This document shows positions 23,770 through 33,262 of a DNA stretch of 64,000 nucleotides, one piece after another. The notes beneath the pieces are model-generated. The model worked only from the letters and a program-made list of their open reading frames with translations. It was not told the DNA's origin and did not search any database. Numbering within the stretch: position 1 is the stretch's first letter; the number at the start of each line of letters is the position of its first letter. Origin of the DNA: Dermanyssus gallinae (Eukaryota > Arthropoda > Arachnida > Mesostigmata > Dermanyssidae); NCBI GenBank assembly GCA_003439945.1, contig QVRM01004797.1, positions 509,501 to 573,500 on the forward strand, given 5' to 3'. The position numbers and the translations under genes are program-made.

Positions 23770-25693
23770 ACAACGCGACTGAACAGGGCAAGAGTGGGGT
23801 CGATTGCCAGGTTACACCACAGTCTTCGAGGATTGTCATTGTAGAGCAGTGCTAGCTAACGGCCGTGAAGGCACTGAGGGCAGCGACTGGCAATTGGCGC
23901 TTATCGGCGGCTATCCTACGTGAAGCGGCTAAGAAAAAAGCCCGAGAGTTTTGTGCCGACGAGACCCCCGGAAGGGACCCAGATAGCGGCCTGAACATTT
24001 AGGTACCCCTGGATATTGGGGAACGGGGATATTGGCCACCTGTCTAGACGGCCAACTCTAAGCAGACCTAACTAAAACGAAGTCCGAAACGAACCTTTTT
24101 CGTTGGGTACGAGGGCCGAGTAGCTGATATTCTCCGAGCGCTCGATCTGGTTAAACAGCTCCGTCGAATCGGCCATCTGGGGAACCCAGCGGGGTGACAC
24201 GAACGACGTCACCTCGATTGAAGTCAGCCCAGTCTCCGACAGCCTACGAACCAAAGCGAGCCAAAGGGGATAGCAAACGAGAAAGAAAAAGAAAAGAAAG
24301 AGAGAGAGAGAGAGCGAGACAAAGTCAACGCTTGGTTAGAACGCCCGAGAACACAGGACCCGAAACAAGGACACATGAGACGAAAAAAAACGTTTCTTAC
24401 ACAACGCCTTACGCTAGCGGCAGCTGCAACGGCAGCATCAGTAAGACCAGCTAAACTAGCGGAAAGAACCGAAGTATCGAAATCGTATCTTGATCTCCGC
24501 TCTCGTTTCCAGTTACAGGCCAGGCACCATTACTCTGCTGGTCCTTCTCAACGACGGGTGTCTACCTACCATCTGACAGGAGACCGTGGACACATAAACA
24601 TGTGTATGTGATACACACACACTCTGGTTAAAGTGTGTCGCGTCGCTGTTTACATTATACTGATCAGCTGGTATTCTGTTTTGCCATCTTGTTCGTGTTG
24701 TTACTGCTACTATATAGACGATTTATATAGTAGTATATAGACGATCTGAGTACCTGCACGCCTGGTAAAGCCCAACACACTTTCGAAGAGATGACAGCAG
24801 GAGATTGGTGATCAAGCATTCATCATAAGTAACTAACCATACTGATGTAAAATTGGCTCTTTTTGTTGCTGCTACATTCGGATGTTCTTGCCCTAACTTT
24901 TGCGCTAACTGTAGACGCACACTCTATTAGAGACAACAACAACAAAGATTTTCCTAGTTGTCTTAGTTATTTAGCGAAATCTAGTTAGACCAAGGGAAAA
25001 ATTCACACTAGTGGCTTATCACGAAAGTCGTCGCCTTGCCGTGCCATAACACTAACGTAAACCGTTTTATCCGAGCAATGTGATCTGCAAATACTGTGTA
25101 CGAATTAAATAATTAAGTTAAGTAACACAACTTTATAATGACACACCGCAGGCGAAACGCTCCCCAAAAGCGAGGCAATCCACCAGTCAATCAAGTTTAA
25201 AGACCAATCTACTTCAAAAGGCTCCATCTCAGCGCCCACGCCCTCGGCTATAGACCCACCTGCCTATCATGACTGTCTCCGGATTTTTCGGCGACAATTC
25301 TGTCAAACGTAGGCGAGGCGAGTGTAGGTATCTGACCTGATTATGTCGAGCCTAGCAGACAGCAGCTGTATGTCCGTGCCTATTAGTCACACAATGTACG
25401 TCACCTTACAGTAGAGAAAAGCGATTGTGCCTAATTTATCTCCAGACAACATTCACGTTCTTACCCGTACAATATAATTCGGATCGCAGCTTGCGACCTG
25501 CGAATATAGTAGAGCGCGTGACTTTACGAACCATATTGAAACGTTTTTTTTGTCTAAAGGAAGCGATTTCGGTGTGGAAAGCCACCCACCTGTTCACGAA
25601 TTCGACCTTCGTCTCTCTCGGTATAATGCAAGGCTCATTCTGAAGCCCATCTCTGGGTCCAACCTCCACGATGCGCACGAAGTCCGGTAGACC
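14060..25693 (-). CDS. HMGCL: 3-hydroxy-3-methylglutaryl-CoA lyase, six exons seen, 5' end missing
   Basis: The enzyme cleaves HMG-CoA to acetyl-CoA and acetoacetate, the last step of ketogenesis and leucine breakdown, in the mitochondrial matrix. Six minus-strand exons (25590-25693, 24095-24243, 18333-18444, 17060-17232, 15760-15890, 14060-14287) join in phase through consensus AG/GT borders into 298 residues. Numbering from the first visible residue, the offset to human HMGCL is a constant 27. Visible active-site residues are R14 and D15 ([10 protein letters not shown]), E45 (SIEVTSF), H206 and H208 (VHCHDTYGQ), C239 (AGLGGCPY), N248 and E252, matching human R41, D42, E72, H233, H235, C266, N275 and E279. 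The fold is a TIM barrel that binds a divalent metal. The N-terminal targeting peptide is not in these exons. The C-terminus is -GAP rather than the human -CKL. No exon carries a frameshift or stop, so the gene looks functional. Confidence 0.96.
15760..15890 (-). CDS. HMGCL: HMGCL exon with metal-binding HCHDTYGQ
   Basis: This 131-nt exon has the acceptor ttatgtgcag and the strong donor ATTCAA/gtaagt. It encodes [17 protein letters not shown] and then [20 protein letters not shown]. The two His residues of HCHDTYGQ are the metal and catalytic ligands (human H233 and H235). The exon leaves in phase 0, which allows the next exon to open with an internal ATG codon. Confidence 0.96.
16741..16920 (+). 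mobile_element. tRNA-derived SINE, family A, most complete copy
   Basis: The head carries an RNA polymerase III A box TGGCGTAGTGG (16752-16762) and a perfect B box GTTCGAACC (16808-16816). The tRNA-unrelated body then runs to the 3' end GGGTCAGCCCGAAAA. It is followed directly by a (TAG)n tract, which may be its tail. Four further copies are in this window, on both strands. It sits inside an HMGCL intron, antisense to the gene. Confidence 0.9.
16921..16972. repeat. (TAG)n directly after the family A SINE
   Basis: About 17 perfect TAG or GTA units begin where the SINE 3' end stops, in an HMGCL intron. It may have grown from the SINE tail. Confidence 0.97.
17060..17232 (-). CDS. HMGCL: HMGCL exon with [12 protein letters not shown] and ISLGDTIG
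   Basis: This 173-nt exon has the acceptor gtgcgtgcag and the strong donor ACCATCG/gtaagg. It encodes [20 protein letters not shown] and then [14 protein letters not shown], as in human VRGYVSCALGCPYEG and [13 protein letters not shown]. The sequence GDTIG is a barrel strand-loop motif shared by the HMG-CoA lyase, isopropylmalate synthase and homocitrate synthase family. The phase on both sides fits the neighbouring exons exactly. Confidence 0.96.
17399..17480. repeat. Long (TA)n, about 68 bp, after an A run
   Basis: A run of about 13 A is followed by a perfect TA tract, inside an HMGCL intron about 170 bp upstream of the YVSC exon acceptor on the minus strand. Confidence 0.98.
18210..18330. 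repeat. Two (TA)n tracts next to an HMGCL donor
   Basis: TA runs lie at 18210-18244 and at 18309-18326. The second is within 10 bp of the splice donor at 18332. Confidence 0.95.
18333..18444 (-). CDS. HMGCL: HMGCL exon with [10 protein letters not shown]
   Basis: This 112-nt exon has the acceptor atctatgcag and the donor AAAAG/gtaatg. It encodes the end of the PNEKG motif and then [19 protein letters not shown] and [15 protein letters not shown], parallel to human [17 protein letters not shown]. It is separated from the preceding exon by a 5.65-kb intron, the largest inside the visible gene. That intron carries a LINE fragment and several (TA)n tracts. Confidence 0.95.
18757..18972. repeat. 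Three (TA)n tracts and a (CT)n tract
   Basis: TA runs are at about 18757-18789, 18813-18841 and 18960-18972, the last preceded by CTCTCTCTC. Confidence 0.95.
21825..22364 (-). other. 179-residue open frame inside an HMGCL intron, doubtful
   Basis: This is one of the longer open frames in the window and is not made of one simple repeat, although it includes a poly-Pro stretch from a G run. Frames on the opposite strand are open as well, which points to a local lack of stops in GC-rich DNA. I do not recognise the sequence. Confidence 0.1.
22682..22740. repeat. (TA)n with a duplicated CTTCTATGCTATA
   Basis: ACTTCTATGCTATA occurs twice (about 22668 and 22690), followed by alternating TA. Confidence 0.93.
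23270..23694 (-). pseudogene. Non-LTR retrotransposon reverse transcriptase fragment
   Basis: On the minus strand an open frame from 23694 carries [16 protein letters not shown], matching the finger region that precedes the RT catalytic core. After a frame change, about 23401-23436 encodes [13 protein letters not shown], the YADD active-site box. It continues to [10 protein letters not shown] and a stop at about 23270, the usual position of the post-YADD GGR motif. The region between the finger motif and YADD is compressed and stop-ridden, so this is an internally deleted fossil. It lies in the 5.65-kb HMGCL intron, on the same strand as the gene. Clade assignment (RTE, Jockey or R1 type) is not possible from this piece. 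Confidence 0.8.
23658..23734. repeat. 28-bp tandem repeat, 2.75 copies
   Basis: GAGTTTCATTGTACATAGGG followed by AAGACCCA (23658-23685) is repeated at 23686-23713 and again partly at 23714-23734, with two substitutions. The last copy breaks off into a (TA)n tract. The first copy overlaps the LINE fragment. Confidence 0.95.
23735..23765. repeat. (TA)n microsatellite
   Basis: A TA run begins exactly where the third copy of the 28-bp tandem repeat breaks off. Confidence 0.95.
24095..24243 (-). CDS. HMGCL: HMGCL exon with [16 protein letters not shown]
   Basis: This 149-nt exon starts after gttcgtag and ends at GAAAAAG before the donor gttcgt. Its first base completes the Arg codon split by the previous intron and its last base opens a Gly codon. 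It encodes [17 protein letters not shown] and then [13 protein letters not shown], as in human [20 protein letters not shown]. The Glu of SIEV is the active-site residue equivalent to human E72. The donor is weaker than average at +3 to +5, but the protein match on both sides requires it. Confidence 0.95.
25590..25693 (-). CDS. HMGCL: HMGCL exon, substrate and metal motif GPRDGLQNE
   Basis: This 104-nt exon starts after a pyrimidine-rich acceptor (tttcag, then GGT CTA CCG) and ends AACAG before the donor gtgggt. It enters in phase 0 and leaves after two bases of an Arg codon. It encodes [11 protein letters not shown] followed by GPRDGLQNE, the most conserved N-terminal motif of the family, with the catalytic Arg and metal-binding Asp. 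The open frame continues upstream into the intron to 25747, but that stretch does not resemble the family and the acceptor is good, so I place the exon start at 25693. Confidence 0.95.
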
Positions 25694-26412
25694 CTGAAAA
25701 CCAGTCAAGACAAACCAACCGGTGATCGCTTGTTTACAATCATGCATGCTGCGGGCGCTGTTGTTATTGTTGTTGTTGTTGCTATTGTTGTTAGCGTCCT
25801 TAACGACGTTACCCCTGTTATTGCTATGTGCTATTGTTTGTTATCATTTTAAATATTGTTTTCGCAGTTTTCGTTATGAATATTTTTCTGCCACACATTA
25901 GTGTCGTAGTTGTGGTTGTTGTCGCCGCTAGTCTCCACTCTGTTCCGGCGCATTATCTTTGACTGTCCCATCGCATTTAAATTGCCTCAGATAAGTTGGT
26001 CGTCTTTACATAAACACCGCTCTATCTCTCTCTCTCTATATATATATTTATATATATACATGCATAGGGAAATGAAACTCTGAGTAAACAATGTGGAAAA
26101 CAAGGTCGAAACATCGTTTGTAACAGAATCAGCTTGTGTCGGTTTTCCTGTCTTCTGACGTCAATTGAGTAGCAGATGAATGTGTAATTAATGAACTGTG
26201 GCCGCGCTAGTAAAGCCATTCGAGTCGACATTAATTGGAAAGCACGGCGGGTTATGTGTGAACCGGCAGAACAATGTGGCATGGCTATAGTTGGGCCGTA
26301 TCAGACGTGGTACTAATGTGAAGCCATATGTCGCACAAGACAGCGAAAACATTGTAGGGAAAACAGCGACAGTTTGTTAGCATCTCCCTCGCTGGCATCC
26401 TAGGCGTAGTAT

Positions 26413-26560
26413 GGCAGCGTGGTCTAGGGGGCTAGTGGCGCGCTAGTTATGCTTGTCATCTACTGGGGTGCTGCCGGTTCGATCCCTGTTCTGGATCGAA
26501 TTATTTTTTGAGCGATGCTCCCTGAGAATAGATGATGAGCCAAACCGCTGGTAGTCAGCG
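26413..26560 (+). mobile_element. tRNA-derived SINE, family B
   Basis: It carries a perfect A box TGGTCTAGGGG (26420-26430) and a perfect B box GTTCGATCC (26477-26485). The body contains GAGCGATGCTCCCTGAGA. A second copy lies at about 52330, proving that this is a repeat and not a single tRNA gene. The right end is not defined; sequence to about 26680 may belong to it. Confidence 0.8.
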
Positions 26561-27677
26561 GCCATGCTGCTACAAGGACTGTTAGAGAAATCCTAGATGT
26601 CTCAACATGTCCGGACCTCGGTGCCTTGAAGGTATGCCTTAAGGGTGAATTCCCAGCCCGTAGGGAACGGAGCATATTCTAGAATGAAAAACAACCTTCT
26701 TAAAGATGTTTTAGTTCTAGTTAGCACCGGCAGCGCAACAGTATACCAATGTATGAAGACCACTGTAAGTAAGAGTCTTCTTAACCTATATATATATATA
26801 TATATATATATAAGGAAACGTTGTAGGCTTCACATATATAGCAGTGGGTAACAGTCGATCTATAACAGCTCAGCATTATTTCGGTTCACGATCTATCGTT
26901 TGATCTCCACATGTCTTTGTCGGTCACAATCCAGAGAGTAGCAGCTGTAATGATAGTTTGTAATAACAATGAAAAAAAAATGCTTGCCCTAAGGAGCTCT
27001 GAAGCATAGCTAACTATGCTTAAACGCAACTCGTCGTCAAGCTCTGCTCAACGTGATCGCTCTCTCGTGAAGGCGGCAAAGTTTTGCATGTCCACTGAAG
27101 ATATAAGATTTCGACTTTCGAACTCGAACGTCCTCGCCGAGAGAGGCACTCCGATAGGTAGCGTGCACGTAGATCAATCAACTGCCAGACTAACTGTCGC
27201 TGAATGACTAAGATGCGGATCATATGCTTTCTGAAACAACCGGGAGAAATATTCCTGTTTTCATTTGTTAATGTTATTGTTGTCAAGTGCGTTATCCCGC
27301 GTCCGCGAGCGATACGGCTCATTAATCTTTGCGGCGGGAGAGAAAGAGCGAGGTTACTAAAGCGCTTGGCAGTTCCCCATCGTGTGGAAGCGTTTTCTTT
27401 TCGATGCAGGGGCGTCCGGGTACGCCATCTTATACTATACACTCCTACCAATGCGATACAGTACACTGTACAGGTTTATATGCTCGAATTTGCCAAGTTT
27501 TATTTCGATTCAAATTTGTCAAATTGTATTTCGCTTTGGCTTTGTCGAGTCTTATTTTGCGTCGAATTTGTATCGATATATATCACGACGATCGATAACC
27601 GGTAGTCTGCCTTGCATGGCCAAGCATTGCTGCCAAGCACGTGTTGTTATACTTTATTATACTAATGAGTCGCCCCG

Positions 27678-28307
27678 TTAGATCGCGCAATGTCTCGCGG
27701 TGACTGGAATAGCAATGCCGAGGTCGAATGGGGGGAGGTGACACACCTGACACTTGCGGTACGCCTTCACCGTGCACATGCATTCTGTCTCCCTGTCACC
27801 TTCTATAGTAACTCGTCTGGGTGTCATCTCCTCGCGCAAGTGGGGCCAGACGGCAGGGCATATGGTACTCCTGTGATAGCGGATCTCTACTATTGCAATA
27901 CCATGGTCTATTCGAGGACTGCGGCTAGAACGTGGGCTATGCTCACGATGTAGGGGGACTTGATCCCCGGCTTGCTGGACCAAACGGCTCCTGGAGTCGT
28001 CCAGTAAGTTACCCTGCTGCCTTGGGTAAGAGGCATAATGAGGAACTCTGTTTCCTTCGAATAGCCTGGTAGTGGCAGTCATAAAAAGTTGCAGCTGTAG
28101 CTGGATATAGGCAATTCGAGTGCTAAGTGCGAAACATAATAGACTACTTATTTGCACTATCGCTCGCTTAGTTTGTATGCAATCGATGCTGATTTGATTT
28201 AAATTGAGTAATCTACGAAAATCGTTTATGAGTGGCGACGTCACCGAATTCAAACGTAAGATCAATATTAGCGGTATGAACGGTATCACCGGCAGACACG
28301 TGTTCAC
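27678..28307 (-). other. 209-residue open frame, longest in the window, unidentified
   Basis: It starts at an ATG and runs 209 codons with a hydrophobic N-terminus (PFIPLILILRL) and a polar C-terminal half. The plus strand is also open for 87 codons over 27690-27953. No family motif is visible. It may be part of an old transposon or chance. Confidence 0.15.
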
Positions 28308-28539
28308 AGACTTCCGTTCCCCTTAACGAAGTGGCGCTAACGTGTCTTTAACAACTTGCAATGGTGCATTCCCATTGTACATCGCTAGTACCCAATGTTG
28401 ACTCTGTACTACAATCAAAGCTCATGTGTCCATTCAACCAGCCAAATACCGCATTCAGCATCTACTGTTGAATGTTGTTCTTGTTGTCGTTGTTGCTATT
28501 GTTCCTGCTGCTGCATGCCAGTCTACGCATGTATGCATG

Positions 28540-28542
<3 letters not shown>

Positions 28543-28589
<47 letters not shown>

Positions 28590-28595
28590 TATATA
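28543..28595. repeat. (TA)n left of the 96-bp palindrome
   Basis: TGTATG variants pass into alternating TA with one AAAT interruption. Confidence 0.95.
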
Positions 28596-28625
28596 CGAAA
28601 TCGCCACGTGCGACAAAATGGCTCT

Positions 28626-28661
<36 letters not shown>

Positions 28662-28691
28662 AGAGCCATTTTGTCGCACGTGGCGATTTCG
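28596..28691. repeat. Perfect 96-bp palindrome with an AT centre
   Basis: The left arm CGAAATCGCCACGTGCGACA continues through AAATGGCTCTCC into a run of TA. The right arm from 28658 is its exact reverse complement and ends TGGCGATTTCG at 28691. Non-TA arms are about 34 bp each and the alternating TA centre makes the whole block self-complementary. It lies between other (TA)n tracts. Confidence 0.97.
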
Positions 28692-28767
28692 TGCTAGCAT
28701 TATTATTCACATTGTTGTTGCTATAGTAGTCAGGATGTCTTGATGTACGGTCTGTATCTGACGTTGG

Positions 28768-28773
<6 letters not shown>

Positions 28774-28829
<56 letters not shown>

Positions 28830-28830
28830 G
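28774..28830. repeat. (TA)n joined to (GA)n
   Basis: About 32 bp of TA are followed by about 24 bp of GA. Confidence 0.96.
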
Positions 28831-29234
28831 GAAAGGGGGCGATACGGGAAAAAGAGAAAAATAGGATATTCGTGTGAAACAACTCGCATTTCTGAACTAA
28901 CTACATTGAGCCAACATATATAGTAGTAGTAGTACATATGCGCCACGGACGCTTGTGTTAGTAACGGGCGTCCGAACGTTTCCCGCGTGACCAGAAGTCG
29001 GGCCAGTGGCAACAAAAATCGACTATGATCGGTTGTTGCGACAGCCGTTAACACCGGTAAGGCAATAGCCTAGAACGGCTGCGATGACCGGCAACGCCAC
29101 ACAGACCTAACACAATAGCTCCATATAACATCTGATTAAATTTGCAAACAGTTTGAGTAAACAACCACATAGGACGAGGCTAGCACATTTGGTCACACTG
29201 GCGCTATATACGATTTGGACAATTTTTGGAAAAA

Positions 29235-29304
29235 GATGGCTAGACACTTTCGCACTGGAAATCTTCAGTTCGATCCCGACCCAGGCGTACTCTTTCAAAG
29301 AAAT

Positions 29305-29308
<4 letters not shown>
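29235..29308 (+). mobile_element. Possible tRNA-derived SINE head followed by (TA)n
   Basis: A perfect B box GTTCGATCC is at 29268-29276, with a weak A-box-like TGGCTAGACAC about 30 nt upstream and a long (TA)n directly downstream, where a SINE tail would be. No second copy was found in the window, so it may be a lone tRNA relic. Confidence 0.35.
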
Positions 29309-29343
<35 letters not shown>

Positions 29344-29353
29344 TATATATATA
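29309..29353. repeat. (TA)n microsatellite
   Basis: A TA run interrupted by GC lies directly after the possible SINE head. Confidence 0.95.
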
Positions 29354-29830
29354 CATACAGCGTGAATGGTTTGTTAGCACTAAAGCAAAACTCGCGTGGT
29401 TCGTTATATCGTTGTCCGTGTCAACCAGCCAGAAGGAAGCAAATACGGTGCCTGTGCTGATAGCGGACCACATGTCATTAACCCCTCAGATGTTTGCGAT
29501 TGTCTGTTTGCGTGTCAGTCTGGGACGGCCGATATGAACCCCATGGCCATTTTCACCCCACTATCCTTCGTTTCTCTTTGCGCAGGTACAACCAAGCGTT
29601 TTCTGATGTAATAGCCATCAGTCGCCCGCAGTTCTGACAGTTGATCACGGTAATCAACCACGATAGCCTTCGTCAACAGTCAACAACGACAGAAAACAAG
29701 ACAGCTCGTTCGGCGAGTTATATCTGTTTAGCCACGTTCTTGGGCACACAAAAAAGTCAGTGCAAGTGACCAGCGTTCTTCTGTAACTGCTTTGCTATAA
29801 TGATGATATTGATTATTATTATTATTATGC

Positions 29831-29885
29831 ACCGCTGATTGACCTGCATATGTCCTGTGAGGACATATGCAGGTCGATCAGCGGT
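29831..29885. repeat. 26-bp inverted repeat with a 3-base loop
   Basis: ACCGCTGATTGACCTGCATA and TGTCCT (29831-29856) are followed by GTG and then by the reverse complement (29860-29885) with one mismatch (GGTCGATC against GGTCAATC). It is preceded by an (ATT)n tract. Confidence 0.95.
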
Positions 29886-30061
29886 TCCTACTGCCTAACC
29901 GGTGTAGTGGAAGCAATATTGTAGATATTATATAAGTAATATATTGATAATTGTGATACATGTACATATTAATAAAATAAACCATTGTTCAAAAAAAAAT
30001 ATATTATTCTTATTATTATAACAAATAATGATGTTCAATAATAACAAGAACTATCTAAAGA

Positions 30062-30240
30062 ATGCTTTCTGGGCTGACTCTCAGCCAAGATTTAACGTCC
30101 ACGGGACTGCTTTTCGCAATGCTTCATAGACGGACCGCCATAAATACAAATATGCAACGGTGGGGCTCGAACCCGCGCACCTATGTGTCTTCTCCGGTCG
30201 CGAGGCGCAGGCGGAATGCACTACGCCACCGTGCTCGATC
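30062..30240 (-). mobile_element. tRNA-derived SINE, family A, near full length
   Basis: Read on the minus strand it begins at GAGCACGGTGGCGTAGTG (A box), passes the B box in GGGTTCGAGCCCC and ends near 30062 with GAGTCAGCCCAGAAAGC. It matches the 16.7-kb copy along its length with few changes. The antisense reading gives an apparent peptide (LHRRTAINTNMQRWGSN) that is only SINE sequence and should not be called a gene. Confidence 0.9.
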
Positions 30241-30981
30241 ACAAGAACCATCTTGTACAAACTTTATTTGAGTAAAAAACAAATATATATATATATATAT
30301 ATATCGCGCATCCCACTTCAATTATTATTTATATTATAACTACTTTTACTAGTAGTACTATTACTACTCCGATTACGGGTATGACTTTTGAAACTCTAGC
30401 TATCACTAGTTTCGTTTGCTTGTTCGTCGTTCTATCGTCGTTGATATTTAAGTGTAAACCTGATTCGAGCGGAGGACAACGATAACGGCAGCAGCAGCAG
30501 CGGTAAAGATATGATAGCGATAAAGGTAATTGATGGTTGATATCTCTCTCGACGAGTTCTATATGATGGCTCAGTCATTTCCTGTTGTTAATGTTGCTGT
30601 CGTTAGTGTTGCTATTGTTGTTGTTTTGGTTGTTATTGCTGTTATAGTTACTCGGGGTAGTAATTCTGGTGTTGCTGCTGCTGCTGACCACTATCTTGAC
30701 ACTATCTTGACCACGAGATGGTACTATATCGTGTTTGGGGTGCCAGGTCGCGTCATGTTGCTGTGATACGCAATCGACGAGCAGTCTAACGCCAGTCTGG
30801 CCTATAATACAATAATGATATCAACAACAACAACCACAACCACAGGCGGCAACAATGACGAGGACGTCGAAACGACGATGGGGTGAATATCACCCCGTGG
30901 ATCTACAGATAGGCTGGGGGCTGTCTCCTCTCACACGCGCAACTGTCACATGTTCATCGGATGATGGGGTTACAAAAACTC

Positions 30982-31009
30982 TCTCCCCATATATATGTAT
31001 ATGGGGAGA

Positions 31010-31049
<40 letters not shown>

Positions 31050-31053
31050 TCTC
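30982..31053. repeat. Two overlapping palindromes built on TA tracts
   Basis: TCTCCCCATATA and TATATGGGGAGA form a first stem (30982-31009). The GAGACC at 31006-31011 overlaps it and pairs with GGTCTC at 31048-31053 across a long TA run. The shared bases can be in only one stem at a time. Confidence 0.85.
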
Positions 31054-31624
31054 TCTAAGTACGCTTCGTACTTGATTTCATCGTTTGAGTATTAGGCGAT
31101 GCTGATACGTACAGTAAAATACTACGAGCAACTACCCTCACGGCTGACACCATTGTCATTCAAGCTAAACAGACACATTTCTGTCACAAGCTTTATGGCG
31201 CCCTAGCTATGGCAAGTGTGTCCTATGTCCTAAGCCTATCCTTGACATCAAAGTTGGCCTGCCGGCTGTTGTTTGGGAAGCTAACAACCGGTTGGTCTAT
31301 ATCGGTTAGCAGCAGACATGTAGTAATCCGACATTTGACGCTGTCAGACGTCTATAATGAGAATAGTTATATGAGTAGGCGGAATTAAGGATCAGATAAC
31401 TCGAGAATACCGCGATAGATCGGGTTGGCGGGCCGTCCGGGCCACATTTGGCAAATGACATTGGCGAGGAAACAACCATGATCAATTGCCGGAAGTAACG
31501 CGAAGAGAGGAAACGAAGCACTGAACGAAACTGCCAAACGACAGAGGGAAATTGCCAAAAGACGAAGCACTTCGAGTGGCAGCTACTCGTTCGGTGCGTG
31601 ACTTAACTTATCTTAGCAAATGGA

Positions 31625-31735
31625 CATTAACAACAATAGGAACAACAACCACAACAACAACGACAACCAGAACAATAGCAACAGCATCAGCAACAACAGC
31701 ACCATAAACAACAACAGCAGTAACAACAACAAAAT
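31625..31735. repeat. (AAC)n-rich tract
   Basis: AACAACAAC units are mixed with AGC and ATC triplets over about 110 bp. Confidence 0.9.
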
Positions 31736-32165
31736 TGTACGGCAACATATAGCAACTAACAAAAACGATCTAAATCGTGAGTGATCGAGCCTAACTTTAC
31801 GGGAGGAGGAGAAGGAAACTCTGTCTCCTAAAAATGCTAATTACCCTTCCCGGATTAACTTGCCGGAACGAGGCAACATGAGTCTAATTGTGACGATTAA
31901 GAGGACTTCCGTTAGTCTGCAGTATTGGCATCGTCTATAGCCAGATACGTAGTTTATGCTCTGTTCGAAAAAAAAATCACGAGGAGTACACGAGGTGCAT
32001 CTGTCGGCCCGGCAAAGAGAGCGCCGATATTTCACTGTCTCTCTCTCTTGATCGAATGGCACGTGGCGACGTACACACATCGACATAAGCCATATAACAA
32101 GCCAATTGTTATATATAAGATTGCCATCTCTTTTTATTGACATATCTTTGCTTGCCGCTTTTTTT

Positions 32166-32303
32166 TCGGGCCGCTCAAGGCCGATTATCCGGGATGTACC
32201 GTGTCTAAAGTGGAAACCGTAAAAACCAATTTAAGAGTGGCCGGTCCAGGTCATGGACTCACGACATCCCAAATACAAGGCAAAGGCTTGGCCACTAAGC
32301 CAC
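32166..32303 (-). mobile_element. tRNA-derived SINE, family D
   Basis: On the minus strand the element opens GTGGCTTAGTGGCCAAGCC, which contains a perfect A box TGGCTTAGTGG. About 30 nt later GTGAGTCCATGACCTGG is a decayed B box. The body ends in CGGCCCGAAAAAAAAGC, an A-rich tail. It is a single copy in this window and abuts a (TA)n tract at its head. Confidence 0.65.
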
Positions 32304-33082
32304 TTTTTATATATATATATATATGTATCCATGCAAATAAGTTCCAAAATCACAAAGAATAACAACAAACAATAATAACTACAGCAACAACAATGATCAT
32401 CGGAAACGCGTGCCAGTTTATCACTGAATACAGCGGATGGTTCACATCCACAGCCAGAAAGCGTAGCCTACCCATACTTCCCTATCTCTCGCACTCTCAA
32501 TAGTGGAGTGCTCAAGAACGCCATAACCGTGGCGATCTCAGAATACTCGTTAGCCAGGCAGCACGTGTTCTGTTGCATTCCCTGCCTCTTCGATCCCCTT
32601 CGTACACCAGCTGAGTGTTGGTGCGGCCAGATTAAGCAAGCTCAGTGGTCAATCAACCAGAGATCATATTCACGTGTTATCAGATCTATAGCCTTGTTAG
32701 TGATACCCTGATGGATCGTGACACTCACACTTCTCTCTCTCTATCTTTCTATTTAGTTTCATGGTCGATCAAGGGCCGCCGGCTTCTTCGATTCATTGCT
32801 GAGCGCTACCGCTTAGCTACAGCGAGTCGTCACGGCTGTAGCTGTTTCCTTGACGACAGTATAGTACACGCACGTGCACTAGCAAGTCTCCGTTTTCCTA
32901 TAACTTGATCTCTCAATGATTTCGTTGCTATTTTGTCATGCCATACGATCGTTTTTTTCCCACTCGTCTTCTCTCTCTCTCTCTCTCTTGTCTTTTCTCG
33001 GATCTGTGTCGCTGGTGCTGTCTCTCTTCGTCAATACACTAATACGCTTCATATGAGCAGTTGTAAGGTACATTCCGTTCGA

Positions 33083-33262
33083 GTCGAGGCTGGTGACGTG
33101 GTGCATTCGTCTGAGCCTCACGACTGGAGGAGACACATAGCCAGGTGCGCGAGTTCGAGCCCCACCGTTGCACATTTGTATTTAGAGGGGCCCGTCTATG
33201 AAGCACTGCGAAAAGCAGTCCCATGGACGTTAAATCTTGGCTAAGAGTCAGCCCAGAAAGTA
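33083..33262 (+). mobile_element. tRNA-derived SINE, family A, near full length
   Basis: It has the family A order: a decayed head (gaggctggtgacgtggtgc), GAGGAGACACATAG, the B box GTTCGAGCC, the body CGTCTATGAAGCA, and the 3' end GAGTCAGCCCAGAAAG. The A box is altered (TGGTGACGTGG), so Pol III activity is doubtful. Confidence 0.88.

Noticed and set aside
25694..25747. Extension of the HMGCL exon upstream to a start at 25747 (MHDCKQAITGWFVLTGFQ)
   Set aside because: A good AG acceptor sits at 25693 and the added sequence does not resemble the family or a targeting peptide; it is intron read-through.
26460..26675. Open frame ending SRTGIEPAAPQ
   Set aside because: It is the antisense translation of the family B SINE B-box region.
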